From Bacteroidia bacterium (GTDB lineage Bacteria > Bacteroidota > Bacteroidia > Chitinophagales > Saprospiraceae), in the NCBI GenBank assembly GCA_030426765.1, contig JAUHXV010000003.1, positions 1 through 64,000 on the forward strand: DNA of 64,000 nt. Reading direction: 5' to 3'. The notes under the pieces are model-generated. The model did not search any database. It had not been told where the DNA came from and saw only the letters and a list, made by a program, of their open reading frames with translations. The translations under genes and the position numbers were made by a program. Positions 45,340-54,422 of the stretch are shown in pieces; the stretch's first letter is position 1, and every line of letters begins with the position of its first letter.

Positions 45340-45358
45340 TTTCTGAATTGTTCAGAAA
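45340..45358. promoter_or_regulatory. Inverted repeat just before the permease start
   Basis: TTTCTGAA-TTG-TTCAGAAA, perfect 8-bp arms, 4 nt upstream of the permease start codon (minus strand). It could be an operator or an RNA hairpin that blocks translation initiation. The wider 45336-45397 gap has no -7 box I can identify. Confidence 0.45.
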
Positions 45359-45397
45359 GATAGCTTTTTCATGTCGGAATGGAGGCAAGCTGGCAGA

Positions 45398-46378
45398 TTA
45401 GTGTTTATGCCTGCGCTTTTTTGTCATCCCGCCGATGGTATCATTCACACCGGACATGACCATGAAGGCATTGGAATCAATCAGCTGTACTTCTTTTTTG
45501 AGTTTGCTGATTTCAAGACGGGTCAGGACCGTATAGAGGATTTCCATATCGTGATGCTTCTCTCCGCTTTTCCCGAATCCGCGCTCTCCCTTGTATACGG
45601 TCACGCCATAATTCAGCTTGTAAGCGATCATCTCCCGGATTTCATTGGCTTTGATGGAGATAATGGTGACGCCGGTATATTCTTCAATTCCATCCAGCAC
45701 ATAGTCCACGGTTTTGGAAGCAGACAGATACGTGAGCATCGCATACAAGGCGATTTCGATATTGATAAGATAGGCGACAAAAGAAAAGACGATGATGTTG
45801 ATGATCAGAATAATGTCCCCAATGGACAATCCGGAATTGCGACTGATAAAAATGGCGAGTACTTCCGTCCCATCGATGACAGCACCACCGCGTATTGTAA
45901 GTCCGATTCCCATCCCCAGGAAAAAGCCGCCGAATACAGCTATAAGCAGTTTGTCATTGGTGATTTCAGGATAAGGAATAAACGCAATAGCAAGGGCCAG
46001 ACCGGAAATAGCCAGTATGGCGCGAATGGTAAAATCCCGGCCGATGACACGCATCCCCAATATCAGAAAAGGCAGGTTGACCAGCAGGATAAGAATGGAA
46101 AGAGGTAAAGGGGTGAGTTCTGCGATCAACAACGAAATTCCGGTAGCTCCGCCATCAATAAAACCATTACTCAGCAAAAAGCCTTTCAGCCCAAAACCCG
46201 CAGAGACAATTCCCAGGAGAATCTGGAATACATCCAGCACAACACCACGGGTGATCAGTTTCAGTTTGTACCAGCCTTTAGCCAACAGATAAGGTGTATA
46301 CCGTTTGATCGCACCGGCACTTTTTTGCCCGGGACGTAGTATCGTACGGATGACAAACTTTTCTAGTATTGGCCTCAT
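45398..46378 (-). CDS. YitT-family membrane protein
   Basis: 326 residues. Five to six membrane segments with the family motif GFLLSNGFIDGGATGISLL and FLGMGIGLTIRGGAVIDGTEVLA, followed by a cytoplasmic DUF2179 domain (~residues 240-320: GVTIISIKANEIREMIAYKL..GVTVYKGERGF). The YitT family is of unknown function and may sense or bind small metabolites through the DUF2179 domain. It precedes the permease on the same strand. An N-terminal extension (~35 residues) is longer than in most members. Confidence 0.85.
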   Translation of the reverse strand: MRPILEKFVIRTILRPGQKSAGAIKRYTPYLLAKGWYKLKLITRGVVLDVFQILLGIVSAGFGLKGFLLSNGFIDGGATGISLLIAELTPLPLSILILLVNLPFLILGMRVIGRDFTIRAILAISGLALAIAFIPYPEITNDKLLIAVFGGFFLGMGIGLTIRGGAVIDGTEVLAIFISRNSGLSIGDIILIINIIVFSFVAYLINIEIALYAMLTYLSASKTVDYVLDGIEEYTGVTIISIKANEIREMIAYKLNYGVTVYKGERGFGKSGEKHHDMEILYTVLTRLEISKLKKEVQLIDSNAFMVMSGVNDTIGGMTKKRRHKH

Positions 46379-46470
46379 ACAGAATCAGGTCGTTAGTGCT
46401 ATTGGGTATTCAAATTGGTCACAGCGTGATCGCACAATGTCTTTCAGTGCACCATGCGTAGTGGAGTGGA

Positions 46471-47154
46471 TTACTCCACATTGGTATTATCTGCGGCTTG
46501 CCCCTCTTTTCTTTCTTTTAGTTTGTTCTGGATCATTTTATAAATAATCGGAAGTACTGAAATGAGAATGATTCCCACCACAATCAACTCGAGGTCATGC
46601 GTCAGATCGTACCCGTATTGATCCAGTAAAAATTTATGCAGGTAGCGACCCAGCAGCATCATGGAAAAAACCCAAACAAAAGCACTGATAAAAGAAATGG
46701 CTGAAAATTTCTTTTTGTCCATGCGTACAATGCCGGCTACAATGGGCGCAAATGTGCGTACAAAAGGTAGAAAACGAGCCAGGAAAATAGCCCCGGCGCC
46801 GTGTTCTTCGTAAAACACCCTGGCCTGTTGCAGGTACTTTTGTTTGAAATACCATCGGTCTTTCCAACTATACATAGCCGGACCGATTTTTCGACCAAAC
46901 CAATACCCGACCTGATTACCGAGAATCGCAGCAACAGATATCAGGACCATAATGCCCACAAATGGTATATTGAAGAATCCGGCTTCGAGTTCCCGCCACA
47001 TGATACCGGCGACAAACAGTAAAGAGTCTCCGGGCAGAAAAAAGCCCATAAACAAGCCGGTCTCTGCAAATACAATGAGCAGGATAATCCATACTCCGCC
47101 ATGCGCCACGTACCATTGGGGCTGGAGCAGCGAATGCCAGTCGAATTCAGTCAT
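46471..47154 (-). CDS. DedA-family membrane protein
   Basis: 227 residues. Hydrophobic with the DedA/SNARE-associated signature: ETGLFMGFFLPGDSLLFVAG, YWFGRKIG, and ARFLPFVRTFAPIVAGIVRMD, where the Arg-x-Phe-x-x-x-Arg-Thr motif is the conserved flippase core. Some members move undecaprenyl phosphate across the inner membrane; this one's substrate is unknown. A -7 box on the minus strand lies 20 nt before the ATG. A short dyad (46461-46479) overlaps its stop codon. Confidence 0.9.
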   Translation of the reverse strand: MTEFDWHSLLQPQWYVAHGGVWIILLIVFAETGLFMGFFLPGDSLLFVAGIMWRELEAGFFNIPFVGIMVLISVAAILGNQVGYWFGRKIGPAMYSWKDRWYFKQKYLQQARVFYEEHGAGAIFLARFLPFVRTFAPIVAGIVRMDKKKFSAISFISAFVWVFSMMLLGRYLHKFLLDQYGYDLTHDLELIVVGIILISVLPIIYKMIQNKLKERKEGQAADNTNVE

Positions 47155-47173
47155 GTAGGTAATGTATTTTGAT

Positions 47174-47181
47174 CAAAAATA
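47174..47181 (-). promoter_or_regulatory. -7 promoter box of the DedA gene
   Basis: Minus strand TATTTTTG, exact TAnnTTTG, partly within a TTTTGATCAAAA palindrome (47167-47178). The leader would be about 15 nt. Confidence 0.5.
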
Positions 47182-47303
47182 GCGGATGGCAATATCTTAA
47201 ATGTTTTGGGATTTTCACGGATATTTAAAAGGACAATTGTAACAATCGCTTTCCGGGATGGTTGCTCTCAGGAACGACTTATTTTCAATTCATTCGGCGA
47301 ATC

Positions 47304-48092
47304 TCAAAGCAAGAGAGGGATAATCGCTTTTCTGTCCGCAGGATAATCGGCAAATTTCTGTGTGTACCACTGATGATGAGACATTGCTCGAGGTATCAGA
47401 TTGGCTGCTGTCCATATAAAAAAGGTGAAAGCAGGCAGATTCCAACATAGGATCGCAAATCCCAGCCATTCGATCAACTCTCCCAGTAAGTTGGGACAAC
47501 TGACCCATCGAAACAGATTGGAGTTCGGGATCACATAATGCGTTTCCCCCGGCTTCCGCAGACTGATCAGATCACTATCTGCTCTCCAGTTGATCACCAT
47601 TCCAAGGATAAATAATGCCGCCCCAATAATAAAGCGCGGATCGGTCAGCCACTCGCTGGTATAGTTGGCGAAATTTCCGAAGTAATAACCCAATGAAAAT
47701 CCATTCATGAGGTTAAAGAAGATCGCAGACAGGACGATAAGCACGGGCATCGTTTTCCCTCGTGTCCTGATCCGAAATGGAAAAATAAATATCCGGTTGA
47801 AATAGTGAAAACAAAACATCCCCAGCATCAGCCAACTCACAAGCGAAAGTTGATCTTTTGCGGGAAGCACAAAATAGAATAGCACAATGAGCACTGGTGC
47901 TTCCATCAATACCCATGCCAGACGATTGCTGATGCCCGGTCCCCACTTGCTGGTGGTATGTCGTCCATAGGGCGCAGTGATTCGCAGCAGCACAAAGAAA
48001 ATGACGACCGCCAATGTAATCCAGCTGTACAGAATTACCTGATAGGTATCATACGAAAGCGACAGAGCAGAGGAAGCTGACAGAATGGTCAT
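47304..48092 (-). CDS. Steroid 5-alpha-reductase family membrane enzyme
   Basis: 262 residues, seven or so membrane segments. The C-terminal third has the 3-oxo-5-alpha-steroid 4-dehydrogenase signature: a basic NADPH site (SLRKPGETHYVIP), PNLLGELIEWLGFA, LIPRAMSHHQWY and YPADRKAIIPLLL. The family reduces a C4-C5 double bond next to a 3-keto group in steroids, or a polyprenol. Length is normal. It follows an SDR gene (21 nt gap, same strand), so both are one operon. The substrate, whether a host or algal sterol, a bacterial polyprenol or another enone, is not known. Confidence 0.85.
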   Translation of the reverse strand: MTILSASSALSLSYDTYQVILYSWITLAVVIFFVLLRITAPYGRHTTSKWGPGISNRLAWVLMEAPVLIVLFYFVLPAKDQLSLVSWLMLGMFCFHYFNRIFIFPFRIRTRGKTMPVLIVLSAIFFNLMNGFSLGYYFGNFANYTSEWLTDPRFIIGAALFILGMVINWRADSDLISLRKPGETHYVIPNSNLFRWVSCPNLLGELIEWLGFAILCWNLPAFTFFIWTAANLIPRAMSHHQWYTQKFADYPADRKAIIPLLL

Positions 48093-48113
48093 GAATGCGT
48101 AGAAAATGGACGA

Positions 48114-49109
48114 TTATTTTGGTGATTGCTCAAGATATCCATTTTTCAAAAACCAGTCACAGACATCACGGACCATCACCTCGAAAGGGCGGGGCGTGTA
48201 CCCAAGTTCTCTTTTTGCTTTCTCACTACTGATGTGGCGATTGCCATCTCTTACTGCAACGATGGCTTCGCGCGTAATGACAGGTTCCTCTCCGGTCATC
48301 CTACTGGCGAGTGAGGTGAAGGGGAGTCCCATCCATGCAAAAACCAGAGGCAAGGCAATCGTTTTTTTCCCATGTCCGGTGTGTTGTCCTACGCGTTCAC
48401 CCAACTCTTTAAGACTATGCCAGTGACCACTGAGCAGGTAGGATTCTCCACTGCGACCTATCGTTAATCCATTCACGATGGCATGCGCCAGATCTCTCGC
48501 ATCACAGAAATCCGTTCCTCCTTTAAGTACAAAAGGGAGCTTGCCCTGACCCATTTGGATCAGCGCCTTTCCCATCCGGGAGGGTTTGTAGTCATATGGT
48601 CCGATGATCGAAGTGGGATTGACGACGATCACCTCCATTTGATCTGAGGCAAAGGACAATGCTAAATTCTCTCCATCTCGTTTGGATCGATCATAGGCAA
48701 AGGCATCATCCGTGGTTTTGGGGCTTGATTCATCCAGCAACACGTGAGAGGGTGTCTGTTGATAGGCCTGGATCGAACTAATATGTACAACGCGTCTGAT
48801 TCCGTTTTTTTTAGCCGCCGTCATTAGCCTTCCGGTGCCTTCCACATTGATCTGTCTGACTTTACCGCCTTGTTCGCCACGGATGGAAATTAATCCTGCT
48901 GAATGAATAAGGGCATCACAAGATGATGTCAGATTATCAAGCGCATGATCGTCCAGTAAATCACCTGTCACCCATTCAACAGGAATGTTTTCAAAAATAT
49001 CGGGAGGTTGCGTCCGCACTAAAGCGCGAATGGTGTAATCACGGGCATGTAACTCTCTGACAAGGGCACCACCCAAATGACCGGTAGCACCAGTAAGGGC
49101 AACTTTCAT
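48114..49109 (-). CDS. NAD(P)-dependent extended SDR, 3-beta-HSD/DFR-like
   Basis: 331 residues. Rossmann motif GATGHLG (7-13), the active-site Tyr/Lys as YDRSK, and the NPTSIIGPYDYKPSRMG segment place it in the extended SDR group (dihydroflavonol reductase, 3-beta-hydroxysteroid dehydrogenase, hopanoid-associated epimerase). It oxidises or reduces a hydroxyl/keto group in the cytoplasm. A -7 box lies ~22 nt upstream. It heads a two-gene operon with a steroid 5-alpha-reductase-like enzyme, which makes a steroid- or terpenoid-type substrate more likely than a nucleotide sugar. Confidence 0.85.
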   Translation of the reverse strand: MKVALTGATGHLGGALVRELHARDYTIRALVRTQPPDIFENIPVEWVTGDLLDDHALDNLTSSCDALIHSAGLISIRGEQGGKVRQINVEGTGRLMTAAKKNGIRRVVHISSIQAYQQTPSHVLLDESSPKTTDDAFAYDRSKRDGENLALSFASDQMEVIVVNPTSIIGPYDYKPSRMGKALIQMGQGKLPFVLKGGTDFCDARDLAHAIVNGLTIGRSGESYLLSGHWHSLKELGERVGQHTGHGKKTIALPLVFAWMGLPFTSLASRMTGEEPVITREAIVAVRDGNRHISSEKAKRELGYTPRPFEVMVRDVCDWFLKNGYLEQSPK

Positions 49110-49131
49110 GTACGGTAGAAATCGTTGAATC

Positions 49132-49139
49132 CAAATCTA
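49132..49139 (-). promoter_or_regulatory. -7 promoter box of the SDR/5-alpha-reductase operon
   Basis: Minus strand TAGATTTG, exact TAnnTTTG. Predicted start ~49127, leader ~18 nt. Confidence 0.6.
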
Positions 49140-49158
49140 CAATAAAGAATATTACCCT

Positions 49159-49202
49159 GAAAAAAGAGAACCATCTGTTTGTGTAATGCAAACAGATGGT
49201 TC
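49159..49202 (-). terminator. Intrinsic terminator of the DEAD-box helicase gene
   Basis: Perfect 14-bp stem, GAACCATCTGTTTG (49168-49181) with CAAACAGATGGTTC (49189-49202), loop of 7. On the minus strand it is followed by TCTTTTTT, so it terminates the helicase transcript before the SDR promoter. Confidence 0.9.
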
Positions 49203-49231
49203 GTTGTCCATTATATCTGTGGATTGGAGAA

Positions 49232-50482
49232 TTATCTTCTTCTTGCTCTCGCCGGGCGGAAAATCGCATTTCTGCCTCGGCCTCCCTTAACCATCGTTAG
49301 GTTGTTTTTGACCGGTTTTGGATCCATTTCCTGCAATTCTTCACTGAGCGCGTACGGGTGATCATTGTTTACCGGTATGGTTTTCTGAATGAGTTTCTGG
49401 ATATCCTTCAGCAGTGGTTTTTCCACATAATCGCAGAAAGAGATCGCGTGTCCGCTTGCGCCTGCTCTCCCGGTTCGACCGATGCGGTGCACATACGTTT
49501 CCGGTATCTCAGGTAATTCGAAATTGAACACGTGTGTCAGGTCATCGATATCAATGCCCCGGGCAGCGATATCCGTGGCTACGAGTACGCGTGTTTTTCT
49601 GTTTTTAAAACTTTTCAATGCAGCCTGTCGGGCACCCTGAGATTTATTGCCATGGATGGCTTGCGCCCGGATGTCGTTTTTATTCAGAAACTTGACCAGC
49701 TTATCTGCTCCGTATTTGGTGCGTGTAAACACAAGCGCCGTTTCGATGGAATCATCTGACAGAATGTGTTTCAGCAGAAATGTTTTATTCGGTTTTTGAG
49801 TAAAATACACGTGTTGCTGAATGGCATCGACCGTAGAAGAAACAGGTGTGACTTCTACATTCACCGGATTGTGTAATAAATCTCTGGACAAAGAGACAAT
49901 TTCAAAAGGCATGGTCGCCGAAAAGAACAGCGTCTGTCTTTTTTTCGGCAATCGGGAGATGATACGTTTTACATCTTTGACAAAGCCCATGTCAAGCATG
50001 CGATCTGCTTCGTCCAGGACGAGAAACTTCAGATCATCAAAGGAGACATGTCCCTGGTTCATCAGGTCGAGCAAGCGACCTGGTGTTGCCACCAGGATGT
50101 CGACGCCTTTTTTAAGCTGGTTGACCTGGTTGACTTGTGATACACCGCCGAAGATGACCAGGTGTCTGAGTTGCAGGAATCGACCATAGGCTTTAAAACT
50201 CTCTTCCACCTGGATGGCCAGTTCGCGTGTTGGCGTCAGCACAAGAGCTTGTATTGGCCGTTTGTGATTCGCTGAATTGTTTTTTTGCTGATGGAGTAAT
50301 TGTAATAGGGGAATGGCAAAAGCTGCCGTTTTCCCGGTTCCGGTTTGCGCACAGGCGCGCACATCCCTGCCGTCGAGAACGGCCGGAATCGCTTGTTGTT
50401 GGATAGGTGTGGGCGTGGTATACCCCTCCTTTTGTAATGCTCTGAGCACAGGCTCAATGAGCTTCAGGTTGTTGAAAGACAC
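49232..50482 (-). CDS. DEAD-box ATP-dependent RNA helicase, RhlE-like
   Basis: 416 residues. Q motif (TPTPIQQQAIP), motif I AQTGTGKT, DEAD (VLDEADRML), SAT (FFSATMP), and VI HRIGRTGRAG are intact. The C-terminal tail is short and basic (KGGRGRNAIFRPARARRR), as in RhlE-group helicases. It unwinds structured RNA during ribosome assembly or cold growth. The upstream region is unusually long and structured, and a strong terminator follows the gene. Confidence 0.95.
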   Translation of the reverse strand: MSFNNLKLIEPVLRALQKEGYTTPTPIQQQAIPAVLDGRDVRACAQTGTGKTAAFAIPLLQLLHQQKNNSANHKRPIQALVLTPTRELAIQVEESFKAYGRFLQLRHLVIFGGVSQVNQVNQLKKGVDILVATPGRLLDLMNQGHVSFDDLKFLVLDEADRMLDMGFVKDVKRIISRLPKKRQTLFFSATMPFEIVSLSRDLLHNPVNVEVTPVSSTVDAIQQHVYFTQKPNKTFLLKHILSDDSIETALVFTRTKYGADKLVKFLNKNDIRAQAIHGNKSQGARQAALKSFKNRKTRVLVATDIAARGIDIDDLTHVFNFELPEIPETYVHRIGRTGRAGASGHAISFCDYVEKPLLKDIQKLIQKTIPVNNDHPYALSEELQEMDPKPVKNNLTMVKGGRGRNAIFRPARARRR

Positions 50483-50626
50483 TTGAAAAAAATTAAATTA
50501 TAAAATGTGGTAAGGCTATCTGCTGCGTCGCGATACTTTACCCGCCTTACGTTAAGCCTTCACGGCATCTGAGTTGGAACAACTCAGTTAACTCTGAGAG
50601 AATTAACATATAAGACTTCAAAGATA
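50483..50626 (-). promoter_or_regulatory. Long structured 5' leader and promoter of the helicase gene
   Basis: A minus-strand -7 box TATCTTTG (50619-50626) predicts a start near 50614 and a leader of ~130 nt, long for this genome. The leader contains a hairpin CTGAGTTG (50569-50576)/CAACTCAG (50580-50587) and a larger pairing GTAAGGC (50510-50516)/GCCTTAC (50544-50550). The rest of the gap, to 50807, is A/T-rich with nothing else recognised. Confidence 0.5.
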
Positions 50627-50807
50627 ACGGGATTTTCAGTGTTTTGACAGAGAAGCGGTTGGTTTCCACCAGGATTCAACAAATAATCAACTTCAAAATA
50701 CACATAAATAGCTCTTTATTAGCTATTTATAAAGTTTACAAAATTTTAATGTATTTCTGTTAATGACTTGTGTTTTGCCTTGTAATACAACCTAAACGCA
50801 GATTAAT

Positions 50808-53800
50808 CTAACGCTTGATGGTCAGCGTCTGCATCGGACCGTCATTCACACCGATAAGTAATTGATACGAGCCACCTCTTTGAATCAACTCGATCGAACG
50901 GATATCTTCAGCAGGAAATTTGTCATCTGTGGAAATGGGGTTGCAGTCAAACCGTCCACTTCCATCACCCAGGCAGATCGTTTTGACCAGCCCGTCATAC
51001 CGAGCTGTCTCGACCTCTGTCGGGAAGTGATTGCCGGCTACCATAAAATCCAGGAGTCCATCTCCGTTGAAGTCCGCTGCGCAAACCGCTTTCACCGGTC
51101 CTGTCTGACACGCTATAGGAAGGTCCGAAGCGGTGAAGGTGCCATCCCCGTTGTTTTGCAAATACCGACTCGACATGGTACTGAGTTTTCTGTGCGTACT
51201 CTTACTCAGCATGTCTTCAGAGTAAATATCTGTCAGCGATGCGTTTGCATAACTCTCATAGGTAGGAAATTTGTCGAGGATAAACGGCATTTCTTGTGAC
51301 GAACACTCCCGACCGCGCACAGGCAACAACTCATCTTTTTTGGTCGTGGCCAGAACTACATCAAAGTTTCCATTTTCATCCAGATCACTGGAAAACACTT
51401 CGAGTTTGGTTCCGTGCGAACCTCCGAACTTATTATTCCAGCCCAGATTGCCCAGCACAAAATCGGTATCGCCATCCTGATCAAAGTCACCTTTTTCAAT
51501 GGTCCACCACAACCCTGAACCGACATTTTCAATGCGTTGCAGCACAAATTTTCCTTCACCCGTATTCATTAACCAAGTGGGTTCCATCCATTCACCTACG
51601 ACTATCAAATCGATGTTACCATCACTATCCACATCATCTTCGACAGCATCTGTTACCATGCCGAGATGATCCAAAGAGGGTGCCAAAGCAGAAGTTTGAT
51701 CAATAAAGCGTCCGCCTTCATTGATCAGGAGTTTGGATGAAGCAGGCATCGCGTATTGACCACTGATCAGCCTGCCTCCGATAAAAAGGTCGGTATCCTT
51801 ATCACCATCTGCATCAAAAGCCACTACTGTTTGACCATTCGTCAGGTATCGCGGAAAACGATCATTTCCCGCTTTCGAAAACATACCCGTTCCGTCATTG
51901 ATATATAAGCGATCCTGAAGATTAGCATCACCTTCCGCAAACTCATTGCTGCCACTGATGACCACAAGATCCAAATCACCATCGCCATCAACATCGAGGA
52001 AAGCAGACTCCTGATCTTCTGCCGCCGCATCGGCCTCGAAGGCGGGTTGATTTTTTCGAATATAACCGCCGTCAGCCTGCAGGAATATGGCGCCGCTTTG
52101 TCCGGCAGCACCCCCAATAAAAAAGTCTTCCAGCTGATCGTTATTCACATCGCCGACGGTGATGTGAGGCCCGTTTTGTGACAGCTTATACGGAAGCAAA
52201 ACCTGATCCCGGTAATCATCAAATTCTGTCTCGCGATGAATAAAATCAGCGCTTTGTTCATTTACACTCGCAAACCATTCCGAACGATCCGGCTGGAATG
52301 GAAGTTTTTTCTCTTTGTTATAATCGATGGTGACCGTTCGATCTGCACGGATGTTATAGACAACAGACATTGATTGCGCATCCCAGAACACCTTGATGGA
52401 ATCAACCGCGGGTGCAGTCCCTAAACCGAAATGAAGGATGGATTCGACGGCAGAAAAATAGCCGCGGGCATTTTGCATGGTATTAAATTGCTTTTTTCCA
52501 TCAGCATATACGATCACAGAGTAGCCTAATCCATCCGGATTTCCTTTCGGCCCTTTCAATCGTACGTTCAGATAATGGCCATTCGTTGTGCTGACATTTT
52601 TGTAGACTGAAGCAGGCGCATTCATATTATTAATGACGACATCCTGCAATCCGTCATTGTTCAGATCGGCGTACACCATGCCATGTGAAAAACCGGGTGT
52701 ATCGAATCCGGCTTCTTCCGGCAGGCGGGTAAACTGCATACCGCCATCATTTCGGAAAACAAGATTGGGCACCGGGTTGGAAGGAAGATCATTCAGAATT
52801 TTCAGATAGTTGTCCGGCCCAATCATACCCTGGTATTCACTTTTAACCATCGTGTTAAAGTCGTTGTTCTGCATATCCCGCAACACCCCATTAGTGACGA
52901 GAATATCCGGATCGCCGTCGAGATCCAGATCGCTGAAAAGGGATGCATAACTCCAGTCAGATTTTGATAAGCCGGCTACCTGAGCTACTTCAGAGAAATA
53001 GCCCATGCCATTATTGACCTGCAGTCCATTTTGCATGTATTGAAAATGCTTTTGTTCGGCCACGATACTCCAAAACCGATCTGCATCCATCGATCCCATA
53101 TTGGTTTTGGATTTTACATGATCGTCAAACGCCATATCCAGGGTGATCAGATCGGGCCATCCATCCTGGTTGATGTCTCCGATGTCGGCGCCCATCGAAT
53201 AGAAGGACACGTGGCCGGTATGGGTCGGGAGCGCATCATAGAAAATTCCTTTACTGTTGAGGTACAAATGATCGGCATGATGGTAATCATTGCACACATA
53301 CATGTCGGTCCACCCATTCAAATCAAAATCTCCAAGCGTGACTTGCAATCCATACCGTGCATTGGTAAGTCCGAGCGAAGCTGTGCGATCTACGTATTGG
53401 CCATTTTCATTAAAGTAAAATCGATCGGTCTGCGGATAGCCGGCCACGACCTCAGGTCGATTGACCAGGCGGGCAAACTCATCAAAAGGTTGGTTGACCA
53501 GATACATGTCCAGATCGCCATCCTGGTCAGCATCAAAAAAGGCGGCCTGTACGCCAAATCCCGGATCATCAATACCATACACGGCAGCTTGTTCTCGAAA
53601 GACATTTTTACCCTGATTGATGTACAGCTTATTGCGATTGTTGTCCGGAATGCCTGTGGGCGAATTGCGACACACATAAATATCAAGCAACCCATCTCCA
53701 TTGATATCGACCATCGTGACACCACTGGACCACGGTTCGGGACTGATTCCGGAATTGAGGGTGATGTCTTCAAACGTAAAATCTCCTTTGTTGAGATATA

Positions 53801-54095
53801 GTTTGTCGGGCACCATTACGCCGGTGAAATACAGATCCGTTAGTCCATCGTTGTTGATATCGCCCGCGGCGACACCGCCTCCATTATAGAGAAAATGCCA
53901 GGTGAAAATATTGATACGGCCTTCTTCATCTATGTCATTGCTGAAGGTGATGCCCGTCTTGTCGGGCGAAAGCGCTTCAAGTTTGATGTTCGCCACCAAT
54001 TCTTCATCCGTTTTTGAAAGGTCTGTTTGTTTTTGACAGGCAGTGATGGCCAGAAGAACCAGAAAAAAGAAGGCATACAGGCGAAGAAAGTTCAT
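50808..54095 (-). CDS. Large VCBS/FG-GAP repeat lipoprotein with ASPIC/UnbV domain
   Basis: 1095 residues. The signal peptide ends in LAITAC, giving a lipidated Cys near residue 20. I count about 14 calcium-type loops of the form DxDxDGxxD (for example GDINNDGLTDLYF, FDADQDGDLDMYL, LDVDGDGDLDLVV, ADFNGDGLLDFMV), spread over two beta-propeller-like halves. Between them (~residues 520-590) is an ASPIC/UnbV domain (YADGKKQFNTMQNARGYFSA..HFGLG). This is the CRTAC1-like group of surface lipoproteins in Bacteroidota; function unknown. A -7-like box lies 4 nt before the ATG. It is divergent from the barrel/TonB receptor genes. Confidence 0.88.
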   Translation of the reverse strand: MNFLRLYAFFFLVLLAITACQKQTDLSKTDEELVANIKLEALSPDKTGITFSNDIDEEGRINIFTWHFLYNGGGVAAGDINNDGLTDLYFTGVMVPDKLYLNKGDFTFEDITLNSGISPEPWSSGVTMVDINGDGLLDIYVCRNSPTGIPDNNRNKLYINQGKNVFREQAAVYGIDDPGFGVQAAFFDADQDGDLDMYLVNQPFDEFARLVNRPEVVAGYPQTDRFYFNENGQYVDRTASLGLTNARYGLQVTLGDFDLNGWTDMYVCNDYHHADHLYLNSKGIFYDALPTHTGHVSFYSMGADIGDINQDGWPDLITLDMAFDDHVKSKTNMGSMDADRFWSIVAEQKHFQYMQNGLQVNNGMGYFSEVAQVAGLSKSDWSYASLFSDLDLDGDPDILVTNGVLRDMQNNDFNTMVKSEYQGMIGPDNYLKILNDLPSNPVPNLVFRNDGGMQFTRLPEEAGFDTPGFSHGMVYADLNNDGLQDVVINNMNAPASVYKNVSTTNGHYLNVRLKGPKGNPDGLGYSVIVYADGKKQFNTMQNARGYFSAVESILHFGLGTAPAVDSIKVFWDAQSMSVVYNIRADRTVTIDYNKEKKLPFQPDRSEWFASVNEQSADFIHRETEFDDYRDQVLLPYKLSQNGPHITVGDVNNDQLEDFFIGGAAGQSGAIFLQADGGYIRKNQPAFEADAAAEDQESAFLDVDGDGDLDLVVISGSNEFAEGDANLQDRLYINDGTGMFSKAGNDRFPRYLTNGQTVVAFDADGDKDTDLFIGGRLISGQYAMPASSKLLINEGGRFIDQTSALAPSLDHLGMVTDAVEDDVDSDGNIDLIVVGEWMEPTWLMNTGEGKFVLQRIENVGSGLWWTIEKGDFDQDGDTDFVLGNLGWNNKFGGSHGTKLEVFSSDLDENGNFDVVLATTKKDELLPVRGRECSSQEMPFILDKFPTYESYANASLTDIYSEDMLSKSTHRKLSTMSSRYLQNNGDGTFTASDLPIACQTGPVKAVCAADFNGDGLLDFMVAGNHFPTEVETARYDGLVKTICLGDGSGRFDCNPISTDDKFPAEDIRSIELIQRGGSYQLLIGVNDGPMQTLTIKR

Positions 54096-54099
54096 GTAC

Positions 54100-54107
54100 T
54101 AAAGGTA
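54100..54107 (-). promoter_or_regulatory. -7-like box before the large VCBS lipoprotein
   Basis: Minus strand TACCTTTA, one base from TAnnTTTG, 4 nt upstream of the ATG at 54095. Suggests a nearly leaderless mRNA. Confidence 0.4.
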
Positions 54108-54309
54108 GGAAGGAATGCCTTAAATCTTGAGAGATGGCAGTTGTAAAGTGACTGGATTCTTCATTTCACCTTACGAACAGCGTGTAATTCCCAGGTTTTC
54201 TGGAATAGTTGTGATGGTTCGCTAAAAAAATTTAAACAAAATTCCGACCTTGTTTTATGTAGGAGAAGGAAGTATGCGTTACAATAAATTATAATATGTG
54301 GTATGGTTA

Positions 54310-54338
54310 TTGTACACCATGGGCTATTGCTACTTTTG
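54310..54338 (+). promoter_or_regulatory. Promoter of the outer-membrane protein gene at 54423
   Basis: TTG (54310-54312), 18 nt, TACTTTTG (54331-54338): a full Bacteroidota-type promoter. The start site would be ~54343, with a leader of ~80 nt. The remaining 54108-54309 stretch of this 327-nt intergenic region shows no other element. Confidence 0.65.
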
Positions 54339-54422
54339 CAGCGATTTACAGGTCATTTTTTAAGAATGTCTGCTTATGCGCCTGCAAAGGTTTTAGGCAG
54401 TTAAAGTGTATAATCAACTATC

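Noticed and set aside
45371-46108. 245-codon plus-strand frame across YitT
   Set aside because: It lies opposite a well-conserved membrane protein gene and has a charged, His/Asp-rich sequence without known features.
46461-46479. GTGGAGT/ACTCCAC hairpin at the end of the DedA gene as a terminator
   Set aside because: Short 7-bp stem overlapping the stop codon with no U-tract on the minus strand.
53031-53801. 256-codon plus-strand frame inside the large VCBS lipoprotein gene
   Set aside because: It is the antisense of repeated calcium-loop codons; sequence composition is explained by the coding strand.
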